Below are positions 1 through 7,255 of a stretch of 62,752 nucleotides of DNA, in pieces. The DNA comes from Gracilibacteraceae bacterium (GTDB taxonomy: Bacteria > Bacillota > Desulfitobacteriia > Desulfitobacteriales > Syntrophobotulaceae): assembly GCA_031266805.1 (NCBI GenBank), contig JAISAH010000080.1, forward strand, positions 1 through 62,752, read 5' to 3'. A model generated the notes under the pieces. It ran no database searches. It was not told the origin of the DNA and worked only from the letters and a program-made list of their open reading frames with translations. Position numbers and translations under genes: made by a program. Position 1 is the first letter of the stretch; the number at the start of each line of letters is the position of its first letter.

Positions 1-1344
1 GATGTTCTGGTGGCCGGAGTGCTTAGCAACGTAGATATCAATTCTACCAGCGTGGTAGAGATACCGGGCGCGACAGCGGTCATTACCCTGAACAGTTTCT
101 CCGGGTTGGCTGTAGGCGACCTGAGCCTGCAATATGACCCCGGCAACGGCAGCGGTTATCAGCCATTGCCTGTGATAGACAATGGAGACGGCAGCGGAAC
201 AGTTAACTTCGGAGAGTTTACGCTGGCCGCGGGATCGGATCATGTGGATTTGCGAGTCAAAGCGGCTTATGCCGGAACATTCAATTACCTGATAGTGGTA
301 AAAGATGGCGCCGGTAATGATTTCGCGGAGGAAAACGGAACAGCCACGATCTTCTCTCTGGCACAAAACACCACTGCACTCAAGGATGCTCTGGCCGCGT
401 CACAGAAGTATATCAAATACGAGGGTGCCGAACTTGATCTTGGTGGACTCACGGTTTCTGCCGGAACGGAGATCACTATAGCCGCAAACGTCACGCTCAA
501 GGATTCCGGTTCCGGAAAGCTTGATGGAACACTCACGGTTCTTAAAGAAGCTAAGCTCACTATAGATGTGGGGGTTAGCCCCTCGGGTGACGGAACAATC
601 AAGGTAGAATCAGGTGGAACCTTGAGCAACTTGGCGGAAGAGGATGTTTGGCAAGACGGCAATGTTATCTTTGTCTTGGAGAAGGGAGCCACCGCGGATC
701 AGGGCGGCGTACCCTGGATAGGCAATGCTGATAGTGATGTGGCTGAGATAACGTCCGGTAGCATTACAATGTCTGGGCAAACCGAAATCACAGTATCTGG
801 CAATGTGGACATCAAAGGCGACTATCTTGTGCCCGCTGGTCTGAAATTGACATTGTCGGCAGATAGCACGCTCACAGTCAAAGAGGGCGTGATGTTGACT
901 ATTGATGAAAAAGCTGTACTTCAAGGTTCCGGAACAATCACGGTAGAACAAGGCGGAGCCTTGATCAACTTGGCGGAAGAGGATGTTTGGCAAAACGGCT
1001 CTGTTACCTTTGTCGTGAAGGCGGGCGCCACCGCGAATCAAGGCGGCGTACTCTGGATAGGCGATGACAGTAATACTATGGCTGAGATAACATCCGGCAG
1101 CATAAGCCTTACAAAGGATGACGGAATCACGCTCAACGGGGTGGTGACTGTTAAACAAAACATGACCATCTCTAACCCTTTGGTGATAAACAGTGGTGCG
1201 GCTATAGTAGGCGCCGATAACTCCACAACTCTCACTTTGGGTGCAGGAGCGGCAGTGACAGGCTCAGAGGCATTAAGTTCGGGACTTGAAGCCGGCAAAA
1301 CTTATACCTGGGGCGGCACTGACTGGCAAGAAGTATCGCCCTGA
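1..1344 (+). CDS. Repetitive surface-protein fragment (5' end outside window)
   Basis: The frame is open from base 1, so the gene starts upstream and only the last 447 codons are seen. The GTG at 10 is probably not the start. The first ~120 residues are a beta-rich, Gly/Asp-rich segment resembling Ig-like modules of exported proteins. After this come two tandem units of about 113 residues, each with the block NLAEEDVWQ(D/N)G followed by GATA(D/N)QGG and a Trp-Ile-Gly. These look like beta-solenoid or adhesin-type repeats. No anchor or transmembrane segment follows and the protein ends in SP-stop. A strong hairpin terminator lies 38 bases downstream. Function unknown; an extracellular structural or adhesive role is inferred from composition only. 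Confidence 0.7.
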   Translation, partial: DVLVAGVLSNVDINSTSVVEIPGATAVITLNSFSGLAVGDLSLQYDPGNGSGYQPLPVIDNGDGSGTVNFGEFTLAAGSDHVDLRVKAAYAGTFNYLIVVKDGAGNDFAEENGTATIFSLAQNTTALKDALAASQKYIKYEGAELDLGGLTVSAGTEITIAANVTLKDSGSGKLDGTLTVLKEAKLTIDVGVSPSGDGTIKVESGGTLSNLAEEDVWQDGNVIFVLEKGATADQGGVPWIGNADSDVAEITSGSITMSGQTEITVSGNVDIKGDYLVPAGLKLTLSADSTLTVKEGVMLTIDEKAVLQGSGTITVEQGGALINLAEEDVWQNGSVTFVVKAGATANQGGVLWIGDDSNTMAEITSGSISLTKDDGITLNGVVTVKQNMTISNPLVINSGAAIVGADNSTTLTLGAGAAVTGSEALSSGLEAGKTYTWGGTDWQEVSP

Positions 1345-1381
1345 ATCGGCGGCCATCGTTGAATTAACTGACTCAAGAATC

Positions 1382-1418
1382 AAGCAAAAGACGGCTTTCA
1401 AAGCCGTCTTTTGCTTTT
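1382..1418 (+). terminator. Rho-independent terminator of the surface-protein gene
   Basis: A perfect inverted repeat has arms 1382-1396 and 1402-1416 (AAGCAAAAGACGGCT and its complement) with a very short loop and a T-rich 3' arm. It sits 38 bases after the stop codon. Confidence 0.85.
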
Positions 1419-1435
1419 GGGCAAGCGTCAACTCG

Positions 1436-1604
1436 GGTCTGGATTGCCGCGGCGCTGTGAGCGCCTCGCAATGACGGAGAGGGGGGATTGAATAACGGGT
1501 TTTTTTGGATTCCGGAACAAGTCCGGAATGACGGGAGCCACGGTGTAAAACGCAGGTCTGGATTGCCGCGGCGCTGTGAGCGCCTCGCAATGACGGAGAG
1601 GGGG
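1436..1604. repeat. Interspersed palindromic repeats (two family B copies, one family A copy)
   Basis: Bases 1436-1485 and 1555-1604 are the same 50-base unit, running from TGGATTGCCGCGG through a GAGCGCCTCGCAATGACGG arm. Between them, 1507-1533 is a copy of a second family, ATTCCGG-7 nt-CCGGAAT flanked by GG and GACG. A diverged family B copy is at 11827-11860. Other family A copies are at 2277-2303, 11775-11801, 14001-14027, 24881-24903, 24980-25007 and 50518-50544. All lie between genes. Confidence 0.85.
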
Positions 1605-1612
1605 ATCGATAA

Positions 1613-1708
1613 AGGCAACCAATAGACAATATTTTCCAATACTATTTAATAGGATTGATTTTTTCTGTGGATTGGGGTATAGTATTAATTGTACTTATAG
1701 TTCAAACG
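1613..1708 (+). repeat. Duplicated promoter segment, copy 1
   Basis: This 96-base stretch is nearly identical to 2542-2636, differing by a few substitutions and one T. It contains TTGATT (1655-1660), 17 bases, then TATAGT (1678-1683), a good sigma-A-type promoter for the HEPN/MNT genes just downstream. Confidence 0.85.
1655..1683 (+). promoter_or_regulatory. Promoter of the HEPN/MNT module
   Basis: The -35 box is TTGATT and the -10 box is TATAGT, with 17-base spacing. It ends about 40 bases before the GTG of the HEPN remnant. Confidence 0.6.
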
Positions 1709-1724
1709 GAAGGTGGTGTCGGCG

Positions 1725-1931
1725 GTGAATGAGCGCGTTGAGTATTGGCTTGAATTAGCCGATTATGATTTTGAAACGGCTAAGGCAATGCTCCAAACAA
1801 AAAGATACTTATATGTTGGGTTCATGCGCCATCAGGCGATTGAAAAGGGATAAATACTCACACCGGAGCGCTGCAAGGCAATCATTGCGGGAACGGAGAA
1901 ACTGCTGTGCTGGATAAAGGAACAGTTATAA
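1725..1931 (+). pseudogene. HEPN-domain toxin, internally deleted
   Basis: The GTG at 1725 opens 42 codons reading VNERVEYWLELADYDF and then YVGFMRHQAIEKG before TAA at 1851-1853. This is the normal N-terminus of a HEPN protein of a HEPN/MNT pair, up to the HQA-EK helix. In the same frame right after the stop, LTPERCKAII and then KLLCWIKEQL-stop (to 1931) is a typical HEPN C-terminus. The middle of a usual ~125-residue protein, including the region expected to hold the R-x4-6-H nuclease motif, is missing. The tail still overlaps the start of the MNT gene at 1907, as in intact pairs. The toxin is almost certainly inactive. Confidence 0.8.
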
Positions 1932-2242
1932 ATGCCGTGGAACGGTACGCTGATATAGTGGCAAGGGAGCTTTCCCCCGCTGCCATAGTTTTGTACGGTT
2001 CCTACGCCAAAGGGAACGCCCATGAGGACAGCGATATTGATGTGGCGGTTATCTTCAATGGCTTTAAGGGCGATTGGCTAAAAGCCTCATCTTATCTGTG
2101 GCGTTTGCGGCGCGAGATCAGCTACGATATCGAGCCGGTTTTACTTGACAGCACGCAAGACAAAAGCGGCTTTGTGGCAAACATCTTCAAAACAGGTCAA
2201 GTGATATGGGCGGTGAATTCCGGCATGACGGAACACGGGTAG
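1907..2242 (+). CDS. MNT-type nucleotidyltransferase antitoxin
   Basis: This 111-residue protein has the minimal nucleotidyltransferase signature GSYAKGNAHEDSDIDVAV (about residues 31-48), with the GS and the D-x-D metal ligands intact. In HEPN/MNT systems this protein neutralises its HEPN partner, in studied cases by AMPylating it. The GTG start overlaps the HEPN tail by 25 bases, which implies translational coupling. Since the HEPN gene is gutted, this may be an orphan antitoxin. The stop codon lies inside a 26-base palindrome (2239-2264). Confidence 0.88.
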   Translation: MLDKGTVINAVERYADIVARELSPAAIVLYGSYAKGNAHEDSDIDVAVIFNGFKGDWLKASSYLWRLRREISYDIEPVLLDSTQDKSGFVANIFKTGQVIWAVNSGMTEHG

Positions 2243-2264
2243 GGTTCAAAATTTTGAACCCTAC
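2239..2264. terminator. Perfect palindrome at the end of the MNT gene
   Basis: GTAGGGTTCAAA is followed by its exact reverse complement with an AT core. It overlaps the MNT stop codon. No T-run follows, so it may be a weak or bidirectional terminator, or a repeat-type palindrome. Confidence 0.5.
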
Positions 2265-2276
2265 GGCGGTTGGGAT

Positions 2277-2451
2277 GGATTCCGGAACAAGTCCGGAATG
2301 ACGCGGGGGGATGTGGGGCGGGTTGCAATCCGCCGATTATATTGCCCATCGTAGGGGCCGGGCTTGCCCGGCCCGATTGTCTCTCGGTACCATCGGGACG
2401 GCAGCCCGTCTAGAGCGCCTTGCGCCGCAGGCGGCCTTGCCAACAGTGACG
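2277..2451. repeat. Cluster of three repeat families in a gene-free stretch
   Basis: Bases 2243-2813 hold no intact gene. 2277-2303 is a family A palindrome. 2323-2374 matches the reverse complement of 58701-58752 inside the RAYT gene at 48 of 52 positions, including a perfect 24-base palindromic core (2351-2374). 2411-2451 is a family D copy (GAGCGCCTTGCGCCGCAGG...), present inverted and longer at 24778-24830. Confidence 0.85.
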
Positions 2452-2532
2452 CGGGAAGGGACATGGACTCAGGGGGCGGTCCCGGCATCACCCCGGGGAG
2501 GGATTATTTCATCGTTCCTTCAGATATATTTA
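2452..2532. repeat. Segmental duplication carrying the phnL 3' end, copy 1
   Basis: This segment matches 3633-3719 closely, with one small indel. On the minus strand, 2532-2504 encodes NISEGTMK-stop, matching NISAGTMK-stop of the real phnL. It is therefore a stray copy of the phnL tail and its downstream flank. Confidence 0.85.
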
Positions 2533-2541
2533 AATTGATAG

Positions 2542-2636
2542 AGACAACCAATGACCAATATTCTCCAATATTCTTTAATAGGATTGATTTTTCTGTGGAT
2601 TGGGGTATAGTATTAATTGTACTTATAGTTCAAACG
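2542..2636 (+). repeat. Duplicated promoter segment, copy 2
   Basis: This is the second copy of 1613-1708, with TTGATT at 2584-2589 and TATAGT at 2606-2611 (16-base spacing). It is followed by a three-codon dead end (ATG ACA GAT TAA), so no gene is directly attached. The PIN gene 180 bases on has its own promoter. Confidence 0.8.
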
Positions 2637-2766
2637 AATGACAGATTAAGAGACACGCCAATACCCTTTTTTATCAGAACCGACGCGCCGCTTCGTGCCG
2701 CTGCCGATATTGACCATTTTCCTTGGAATTTTTTCAAAATAATCCACGGTAAAATAATCCAGTATA

Positions 2767-2795
2767 TTGCATAATAAAATAATATGGTGTATACT
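2767..2795 (+). promoter_or_regulatory. Promoter of the PIN toxin pair
   Basis: TTGCAT (2767-2772), 17 bases, then TATACT (2790-2795). It is followed 18 bases later by the ATG at 2814. Confidence 0.65.
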
Positions 2796-2813
2796 ATACG
2801 GAAAGGGTGCTTT

Positions 2814-3248
2814 ATGAAAAACAGAATTTATTTGGATAATTGTTGTTTTAATAGGCCGTATGATGATCAGGCAAATCTCAATGTTCATCTTGAAGCCCAA
2901 GCAAAGGTATTTATTCAGAATGAGATACTGAAAAATACTTTTCAACTGGTATGGTCTTTTATGATGGATTATGAAATATCATTTAATCCATTTTCAGACA
3001 GAAAAGACGCCTTTCTAAACTGGAAAAACATATCAACAATGGATATAAATCCATCAATAAAAATACTAAACAAAGGGATTGAATTGACCGAGCGAAAGAT
3101 AAAAAGAAAAGATGCTTTGCATATTGCATGTGCAATTGAAGCCGAATGTGAATATTTCATCACAACGGATAGGAAAATATTAAACAAAGATATTCCCGAG
3201 ATAGAAATGATAAATCCATTAGATTTTATAAGGAAATTAGGAGTGTAA
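2814..3248 (+). CDS. PIN-domain ribonuclease, VapC-like toxin
   Basis: This 144-residue protein is chosen to start at ATG 2814 because GGAAAGGG lies just upstream. PIN acidic residues are all present: D8 in YLDNC, E54 in DYEIS, D100 in KDALHIA and D119 in TTDRKIL. It is therefore probably an active Mg-dependent RNase, unlike the second VapC in this window. The gene is clearly AT-richer than the phn genes next to it, which suggests recent transfer. It is followed after four bases by a 76-residue partner, giving a toxin-first order. Confidence 0.85.
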   Translation: MKNRIYLDNCCFNRPYDDQANLNVHLEAQAKVFIQNEILKNTFQLVWSFMMDYEISFNPFSDRKDAFLNWKNISTMDINPSIKILNKGIELTERKIKRKDALHIACAIEAECEYFITTDRKILNKDIPEIEMINPLDFIRKLGV

Positions 3249-3252
3249 ATTT

Positions 3253-3483
3253 ATGAAAGCAGACACACTGGTAAGACACGAGGGAATGAACACTTTAATA
3301 AAAAATTTGGGCTTAATTGAAGCGGAACGCTTTATAATGCTTGTACAAAAAGAGACATTTGATTATACTAAATGGCAAGAAAATTTGTTTGAGGATATGA
3401 CAATAGAAGAAATATATAACAATGCCGCAAAATTAAGAAATGAAAATATATCTATTTTTCTGGCGGATCAGACAAAGGAATAA
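3253..3483 (+). CDS. Small partner of the PIN toxin, putative antitoxin
   Basis: This 76-residue protein begins MKADTLVRHEGMN and has a conserved-looking centre (AERFIMLVQKETFDYTKWQ, then LFEDMTIEEIY). It contains no recognisable AbrB, RHH or Phd DNA-binding motif. It is co-transcribed with the PIN gene at 4-base spacing, so an antitoxin role is inferred from context only. It is AT-rich like its neighbour. Confidence 0.65.
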   Translation: MKADTLVRHEGMNTLIKNLGLIEAERFIMLVQKETFDYTKWQENLFEDMTIEEIYNNAAKLRNENISIFLADQTKE

Positions 3484-3485
3484 GT

Positions 3486-3521
3486 AAGAGACCCGCCCGA
3501 GCGAGGGCCTCTTGCCATTTT
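3486..3521 (+). terminator. Terminator of the PIN operon
   Basis: AAGAG-A-CCC pairs with GGG-C-CTCTT around a 10-base loop, with ATTTTG downstream. It begins three bases after the stop codon. Confidence 0.5.
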
Positions 3522-3539
3522 GCGGATTCCAGGGGCAGC

Positions 3540-3719
3540 TCCGGCATCACCCCCGGAACCCCTCCGCCGCTTCGCGGCACCTCCCCTGGAAGGGGAGGCA
3601 GGGGAATTTGAGCATTTTCAGTCCCCGGAACACGGGAAGGGACATGGACTCAGGGGGCGGTCCCGGCATCACCCCGGGGCCGGGGACGGATTATTTCATC
3701 GTTCCTGCGGATATATTTA
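3540..3719. repeat. Palindromic repeat plus segmental duplication copy 2
   Basis: 3545-3603 is a GC-rich dyad sequence with CCGCCGCTTCGCGG and CCTCCCCT-GGA-AGGGGAGG arms. 3633-3719 is the second copy of the segment at 2452-2532, and its right end is the genuine 3' end of phnL. No other gene lies between 3484 and 3690. Confidence 0.75.
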
Positions 3720-4383
3720 GTACCCGGTCGCAGACGCCTTCCATGAATTCTATGTCGTGGAAAACGCCGATCATGCTGGTGTGCATATCTTTCAGCTTTT
3801 TCAGCATGTCGCGGACGAGGATTTTCGTCTTGCCATCCAGGGAGGCCGTGGGTTCGTCCAGCATGAGGAGGCGCGGTTTTTTGGCCGTGGCGCGCGCGAG
3901 GCTGAGGCGGAGGCGCTCGCCGCCGGAAAAGGTGGCGGGGTAAATATCCCACAGGTCCTCCGGGAGGCGGAAATACGTAAGCGTTTCCCGGGCGGCCGCT
4001 TCGGCGTCCGCGGCGCCCGCGCCCATATCGGTCAGGGCGTTCATCACATGCTCTTTGGCGGACGTCCGGGGCATGACGCTGAGAAACTGCGAGACGTAGC
4101 CGATTTCATGGCGGCGGAGGTAGAGGATCTCCCGCTCGCTCGCGGCGGCCAAATTTATTTTACCGAAGGCTTCGCTGTCGTAGATGATCTCCCCTTGCGT
4201 GGTTAAATAGCTGCGGTTGATGCATTTTAATATGGTCGATTTGCCCGCGCCCGAAAGACCGACGATGCCGATAAACTCTCCTTGGCCGAGCGTAAAGCTT
4301 ATGTTTTGGCAGGAGCTGATCTCCAGGCCGGGATCGTGCAGATAAAAGTTTTTGCCCAGGTTGGTCACGCTCAGGATTTTCAT
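3691..4383 (-). CDS. phnL: PhnL, C-P lyase complex ABC-type ATPase
   Basis: This 230-residue ABC ATPase has Walker A GLSGAGKST, signature FSGGERLRLSLARA and Walker B LLMLDEPTASLD. PhnL is part of the C-P lyase machinery rather than a transporter. In the known pathway PhnGHL with PhnI forms the ribose 1-methylphosphonate 5-triphosphate from ATP and the phosphonate. It is the last gene of the operon and overlaps phnM by four bases. Its final codons lie in a segment duplicated at 2452-2532. Confidence 0.93.
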   Translation of the reverse strand: MKILSVTNLGKNFYLHDPGLEISSCQNISFTLGQGEFIGIVGLSGAGKSTILKCINRSYLTTQGEIIYDSEAFGKINLAAASEREILYLRRHEIGYVSQFLSVMPRTSAKEHVMNALTDMGAGAADAEAAARETLTYFRLPEDLWDIYPATFSGGERLRLSLARATAKKPRLLMLDEPTASLDGKTKILVRDMLKKLKDMHTSMIGVFHDIEFMEGVCDRVLNISAGTMK

Positions 4384-5582
4384 ATCATCCCCCTCTCTCT
4401 CCGGTATTCCACGCGGGACGCCAGAACGCCGTCCACGAATACATGCGTGACGACCGGACAGCCGTCCGTCAGGCCTACGATCAGCAGGTCCGCTTTTTTG
4501 CCCGTCTCTATGGAGCCGTAATCCTTGTCCGTCCGCATGGCCCTGGCCGGATTCAAAGTCGTCATGTTCACCATGCGCGGCAGGGGGACGCCGTGTTTTT
4601 CGTACATATAAAATATGCTGTGCAAAATGGCGGCCGGATAGTAGTCCGAGCAGATGATGTCGGCGCAGTCCGCCAGCACCGCTTCCGCCGCCGATAAATT
4701 GCCGGAATGAGAGCCGCCTCTTAAAATATTCGCCGAGCCCACGACCGTGTAAAATCCGAGCTTTTTCGCCGCTTTGGCCGTTTCCAGATTGACGGGGAAT
4801 TCGCTGATGTCCACGCCTATTCCCAAATTTTTCCAGAGTTTTTCCGGGGTGTCGTCGTCATGGGAGGCCACCGGGATCCCCTTCGCGTGGGCGAGGCGCG
4901 TGAGTTCTTTTAGCCGCGCCGGCGAGAGTTTGGGTTTTTTCGCGTGATATTCCCGCAGTTCCTCGGCGCTCAAGGCCCGGACCGCCTTGCCGTTATGCGT
5001 GCCGTCATATTGGGAGACCGTTTCCTGATAGGCGGCCATAGTCCGGTATTGCCCCTGCCCGGGAGTGTGGTCCATGAAGGAGATCTGCTGCGCCTTGCCT
5101 TGGTCGATCATCTCGCGGGCGATATCGTAGGCCTTTGGGTTGTCTATTTCGAGGCGCAGATGAAAACGGTGGCGGATCAAGTGATCGCGCAGATGGACAC
5201 CCGCGATCAGGTCGGCCATTTTCTGCACGCTTTCCTTGGTGCGCAGGGGCGAGACGCCGAAAAACTCGTCGCCAAAGAGGGATATGGAGTGATACATGGT
5301 GGTGATCCCCGCGCTGAGCAGATCCCGTTCGCATATTTTGAGGGCGAACTCAAAATCCACTTGGGAGGTGGGGCGCGGCTGTATGTATTGCTCGAGTTTA
5401 TCCGAATGGACGTCGATCATCCCCGGCATGACGCAGCGGCCGCGGGCGTCGACGACCTTTTCGGCGCCGGTGTCCGCGCCGGCGTCCGCGAAACCGCTGA
5501 TCCGGTCCCCGTCTATGAGCAAAGTTTTGCCTTCGATAATCTGTGCGGGCGTTATGATTTTTCCGTTCGTTATGGCGATCAA
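4380..5582 (-). CDS. phnM: PhnM, RPnTP diphosphatase
   Basis: This 400-residue amidohydrolase has GMIDVHSDKLEQY near residue 55, SHDDDTPE, and GSANILRGGSHSGN with CSDYYP towards the C-terminus. These are characteristic of PhnM. It removes pyrophosphate from the ribosyl-triphosphate intermediate before PhnJ cleaves the C-P bond. It follows phnK by 13 bases and overlaps phnL by four. The order phnM-phnL reverses the E. coli arrangement. Confidence 0.93.
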   Translation of the reverse strand: MIAITNGKIITPAQIIEGKTLLIDGDRISGFADAGADTGAEKVVDARGRCVMPGMIDVHSDKLEQYIQPRPTSQVDFEFALKICERDLLSAGITTMYHSISLFGDEFFGVSPLRTKESVQKMADLIAGVHLRDHLIRHRFHLRLEIDNPKAYDIAREMIDQGKAQQISFMDHTPGQGQYRTMAAYQETVSQYDGTHNGKAVRALSAEELREYHAKKPKLSPARLKELTRLAHAKGIPVASHDDDTPEKLWKNLGIGVDISEFPVNLETAKAAKKLGFYTVVGSANILRGGSHSGNLSAAEAVLADCADIICSDYYPAAILHSIFYMYEKHGVPLPRMVNMTTLNPARAMRTDKDYGSIETGKKADLLIVGLTDGCPVVTHVFVDGVLASRVEYRRERGMI

Positions 5583-5595
5583 AGCGTTTTCCTCC

Positions 5596-6429
5596 CTATA
5601 TAAGCGAGTGGACGAGCCGCTGGGTGTACGCGTGCCGCGGGTCTTCGAGGATCTGGTCCGTCAGCCCGCTTTCCACGATTTTTCCGTCCAGCATGACGAC
5701 GGTTCTGTCGGCGATCATACGAATGACGGCGAGATCATGGGATACCAGCAGAATAGAGATCCCGTACCGGGCCTTGATTTTGCGGATGAGGTCCAGCACT
5801 TTGGCCTGTACGGACAGGTCCAGCCCGGTCGTCACTTCGTCGAGCAGGAGCAGGCCCGGGTTGTTGGCGAGGGCCTTGGAGATCTGCACGCGTTGCTGCA
5901 TGCCGCCGGAAAAGTTTTTGGGCGGCTCGCTCATGCGGGAGGTCATGATCTCCACCGCCGCTAAAAGCTCCGCGGCGCGTCCGGTCATGCGGGCGGCGTT
6001 TCGGTCGCCCGCCGCGATGAGTTTTTCCGCGATATTGGCCGCCGCGGAGTAGTCCATCCGCAGGCCCAGAGCCGGATTTTGGTAAACTATACCTATAATG
6101 GTGTTTTTTATCATGCGCCGCTCCGCCGCGCTCGCCGCCCAGATATTGGCCTGGCCGTCCTGGTAGTCGCGCAGGGCCGCGCGGCCGGAATCCGGGAGAA
6201 AATCAAAATGGAGGGACCGCATCAGAGTGGTCTTGCCGGAACCGCTTTCGCCGACTATCCCCAGCGCCTCGCCGGGGTAAACGTCAAAGGAAATGTCGTT
6301 GGCCGCCCAAACCGTGCCGCAGGCCGGGCAGCGATTCTTTTCCAGAAAATTCTGACAGTCTGGGCAGCCGCCGCCGTAGCGGACGACCAGGTTTTTCACC
6401 GATAATACCGGCGTTTCATTCAGGGGCAT
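5596..6429 (-). CDS. phnK: PhnK, C-P lyase ABC ATPase with a four-cysteine insertion
   Basis: This 277-residue protein starts at ATG 6429, preceded by GGAGG on the minus strand. It has Walker A GESGSGKTT, signature FSGGMQQRVQISKA, Walker B LLLLDEVTTGLD and H-loop VSHDLAV. Known PhnK binds PhnJ in the C-P lyase complex. Compared with the E. coli protein as I recall it, there is an insertion between the first strand and Walker A with Cys22, 25, 34 and 37 (C-x2-C-x8-C-x2-C), a zinc-ribbon-like knuckle. It overlaps phnJ by 14 bases. Confidence 0.92.
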   Translation of the reverse strand: MPLNETPVLSVKNLVVRYGGGCPDCQNFLEKNRCPACGTVWAANDISFDVYPGEALGIVGESGSGKTTLMRSLHFDFLPDSGRAALRDYQDGQANIWAASAAERRMIKNTIIGIVYQNPALGLRMDYSAAANIAEKLIAAGDRNAARMTGRAAELLAAVEIMTSRMSEPPKNFSGGMQQRVQISKALANNPGLLLLDEVTTGLDLSVQAKVLDLIRKIKARYGISILLVSHDLAVIRMIADRTVVMLDGKIVESGLTDQILEDPRHAYTQRLVHSLI

Positions 6430-7255
6430 GACGGACCTCCTGACAGTATGAGGTGTCGGAGCATTGGTAAAACTTGCCGCCGGTTTGGGCGTCGAATATC
6501 TCGTCCAGATAGGTGTTGGCGCTGCCGCAGAGGCGGCATTTTCTCCCGGCGAAACTCTCCCGCTCGAAGGGGACGTCGTCGAAAGCAAGCGACACGACCT
6601 CGGTGTGCGGCGGGATGGCGTAGATCTTTTTTTCCCGGCCGGCGCCGAATAAATATAAACATTCCGCCTTATGCAGGCGGGGATTGTCGAATTTTGGGAT
6701 CGGGCTGGGGTTCATCATGTAGCGGCCCTCGACCATGCAGGGGTATTCGGTGGAAACGGTTATTTTCCGGTATTTCATCAGGCTTTCGTAAAGCTGGAGC
6801 CACATGGGGGCGTAATCTTTTTCGGCGTGCATCTTCTTGGTAATCTCCTCGCGGGCCTCGACGACGCGCAGCGGTTCGGGGATGGGGACCTGGAAAATCA
6901 GGATCTGCCCGTTTTTCAGGGGAAACTCCGGGATGCGGTGCCGGGTCTGGATCAGCGTCGCCGCGCGGGCGTCCGTCGTCGTTTTCACGTCTGTGCAAAG
7001 GGCGACGAATTTCTTGATATTGACGGCGTTCACGCTCTCGTCGCTGCCCTGATCGATCACTTTGAGGACGTCGCTCGGCCCGATGAGGGAAAGAGTCAGC
7101 TGGAGACCGCCCGTGCCCCAGCCCCGGCCGATGGGAAGCTCGCGGGAGCCAAAAGGCGTCTGATATCCGGGGATGGCGATCGCTTTGAGGGCGGCGCGGC
7201 GGATTTCCCGCTTGGAGCCTTCGTCCAGAAAGGCGAAGTTATAATTTTTGTTCAC
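6416..7255 (-). CDS. phnJ: PhnJ, radical SAM C-P lyase
   Basis: This 279-residue protein cleaves the carbon-phosphorus bond. The unusual cluster ligands are present near the C-terminus at Cys240, Cys243 and Cys265, with the candidate thiyl-radical cysteine at 271 (C-x2-C-x21-C-x5-C). This is the spacing of the E. coli protein shifted by one. All catalytic cysteines are kept, so the pathway should be functional. It overlaps phnI by four bases and phnK by 14. Confidence 0.95.
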   Translation of the reverse strand: MNKNYNFAFLDEGSKREIRRAALKAIAIPGYQTPFGSRELPIGRGWGTGGLQLTLSLIGPSDVLKVIDQGSDESVNAVNIKKFVALCTDVKTTTDARAATLIQTRHRIPEFPLKNGQILIFQVPIPEPLRVVEAREEITKKMHAEKDYAPMWLQLYESLMKYRKITVSTEYPCMVEGRYMMNPSPIPKFDNPRLHKAECLYLFGAGREKKIYAIPPHTEVVSLAFDDVPFERESFAGRKCRLCGSANTYLDEIFDAQTGGKFYQCSDTSYCQEVRHAPE

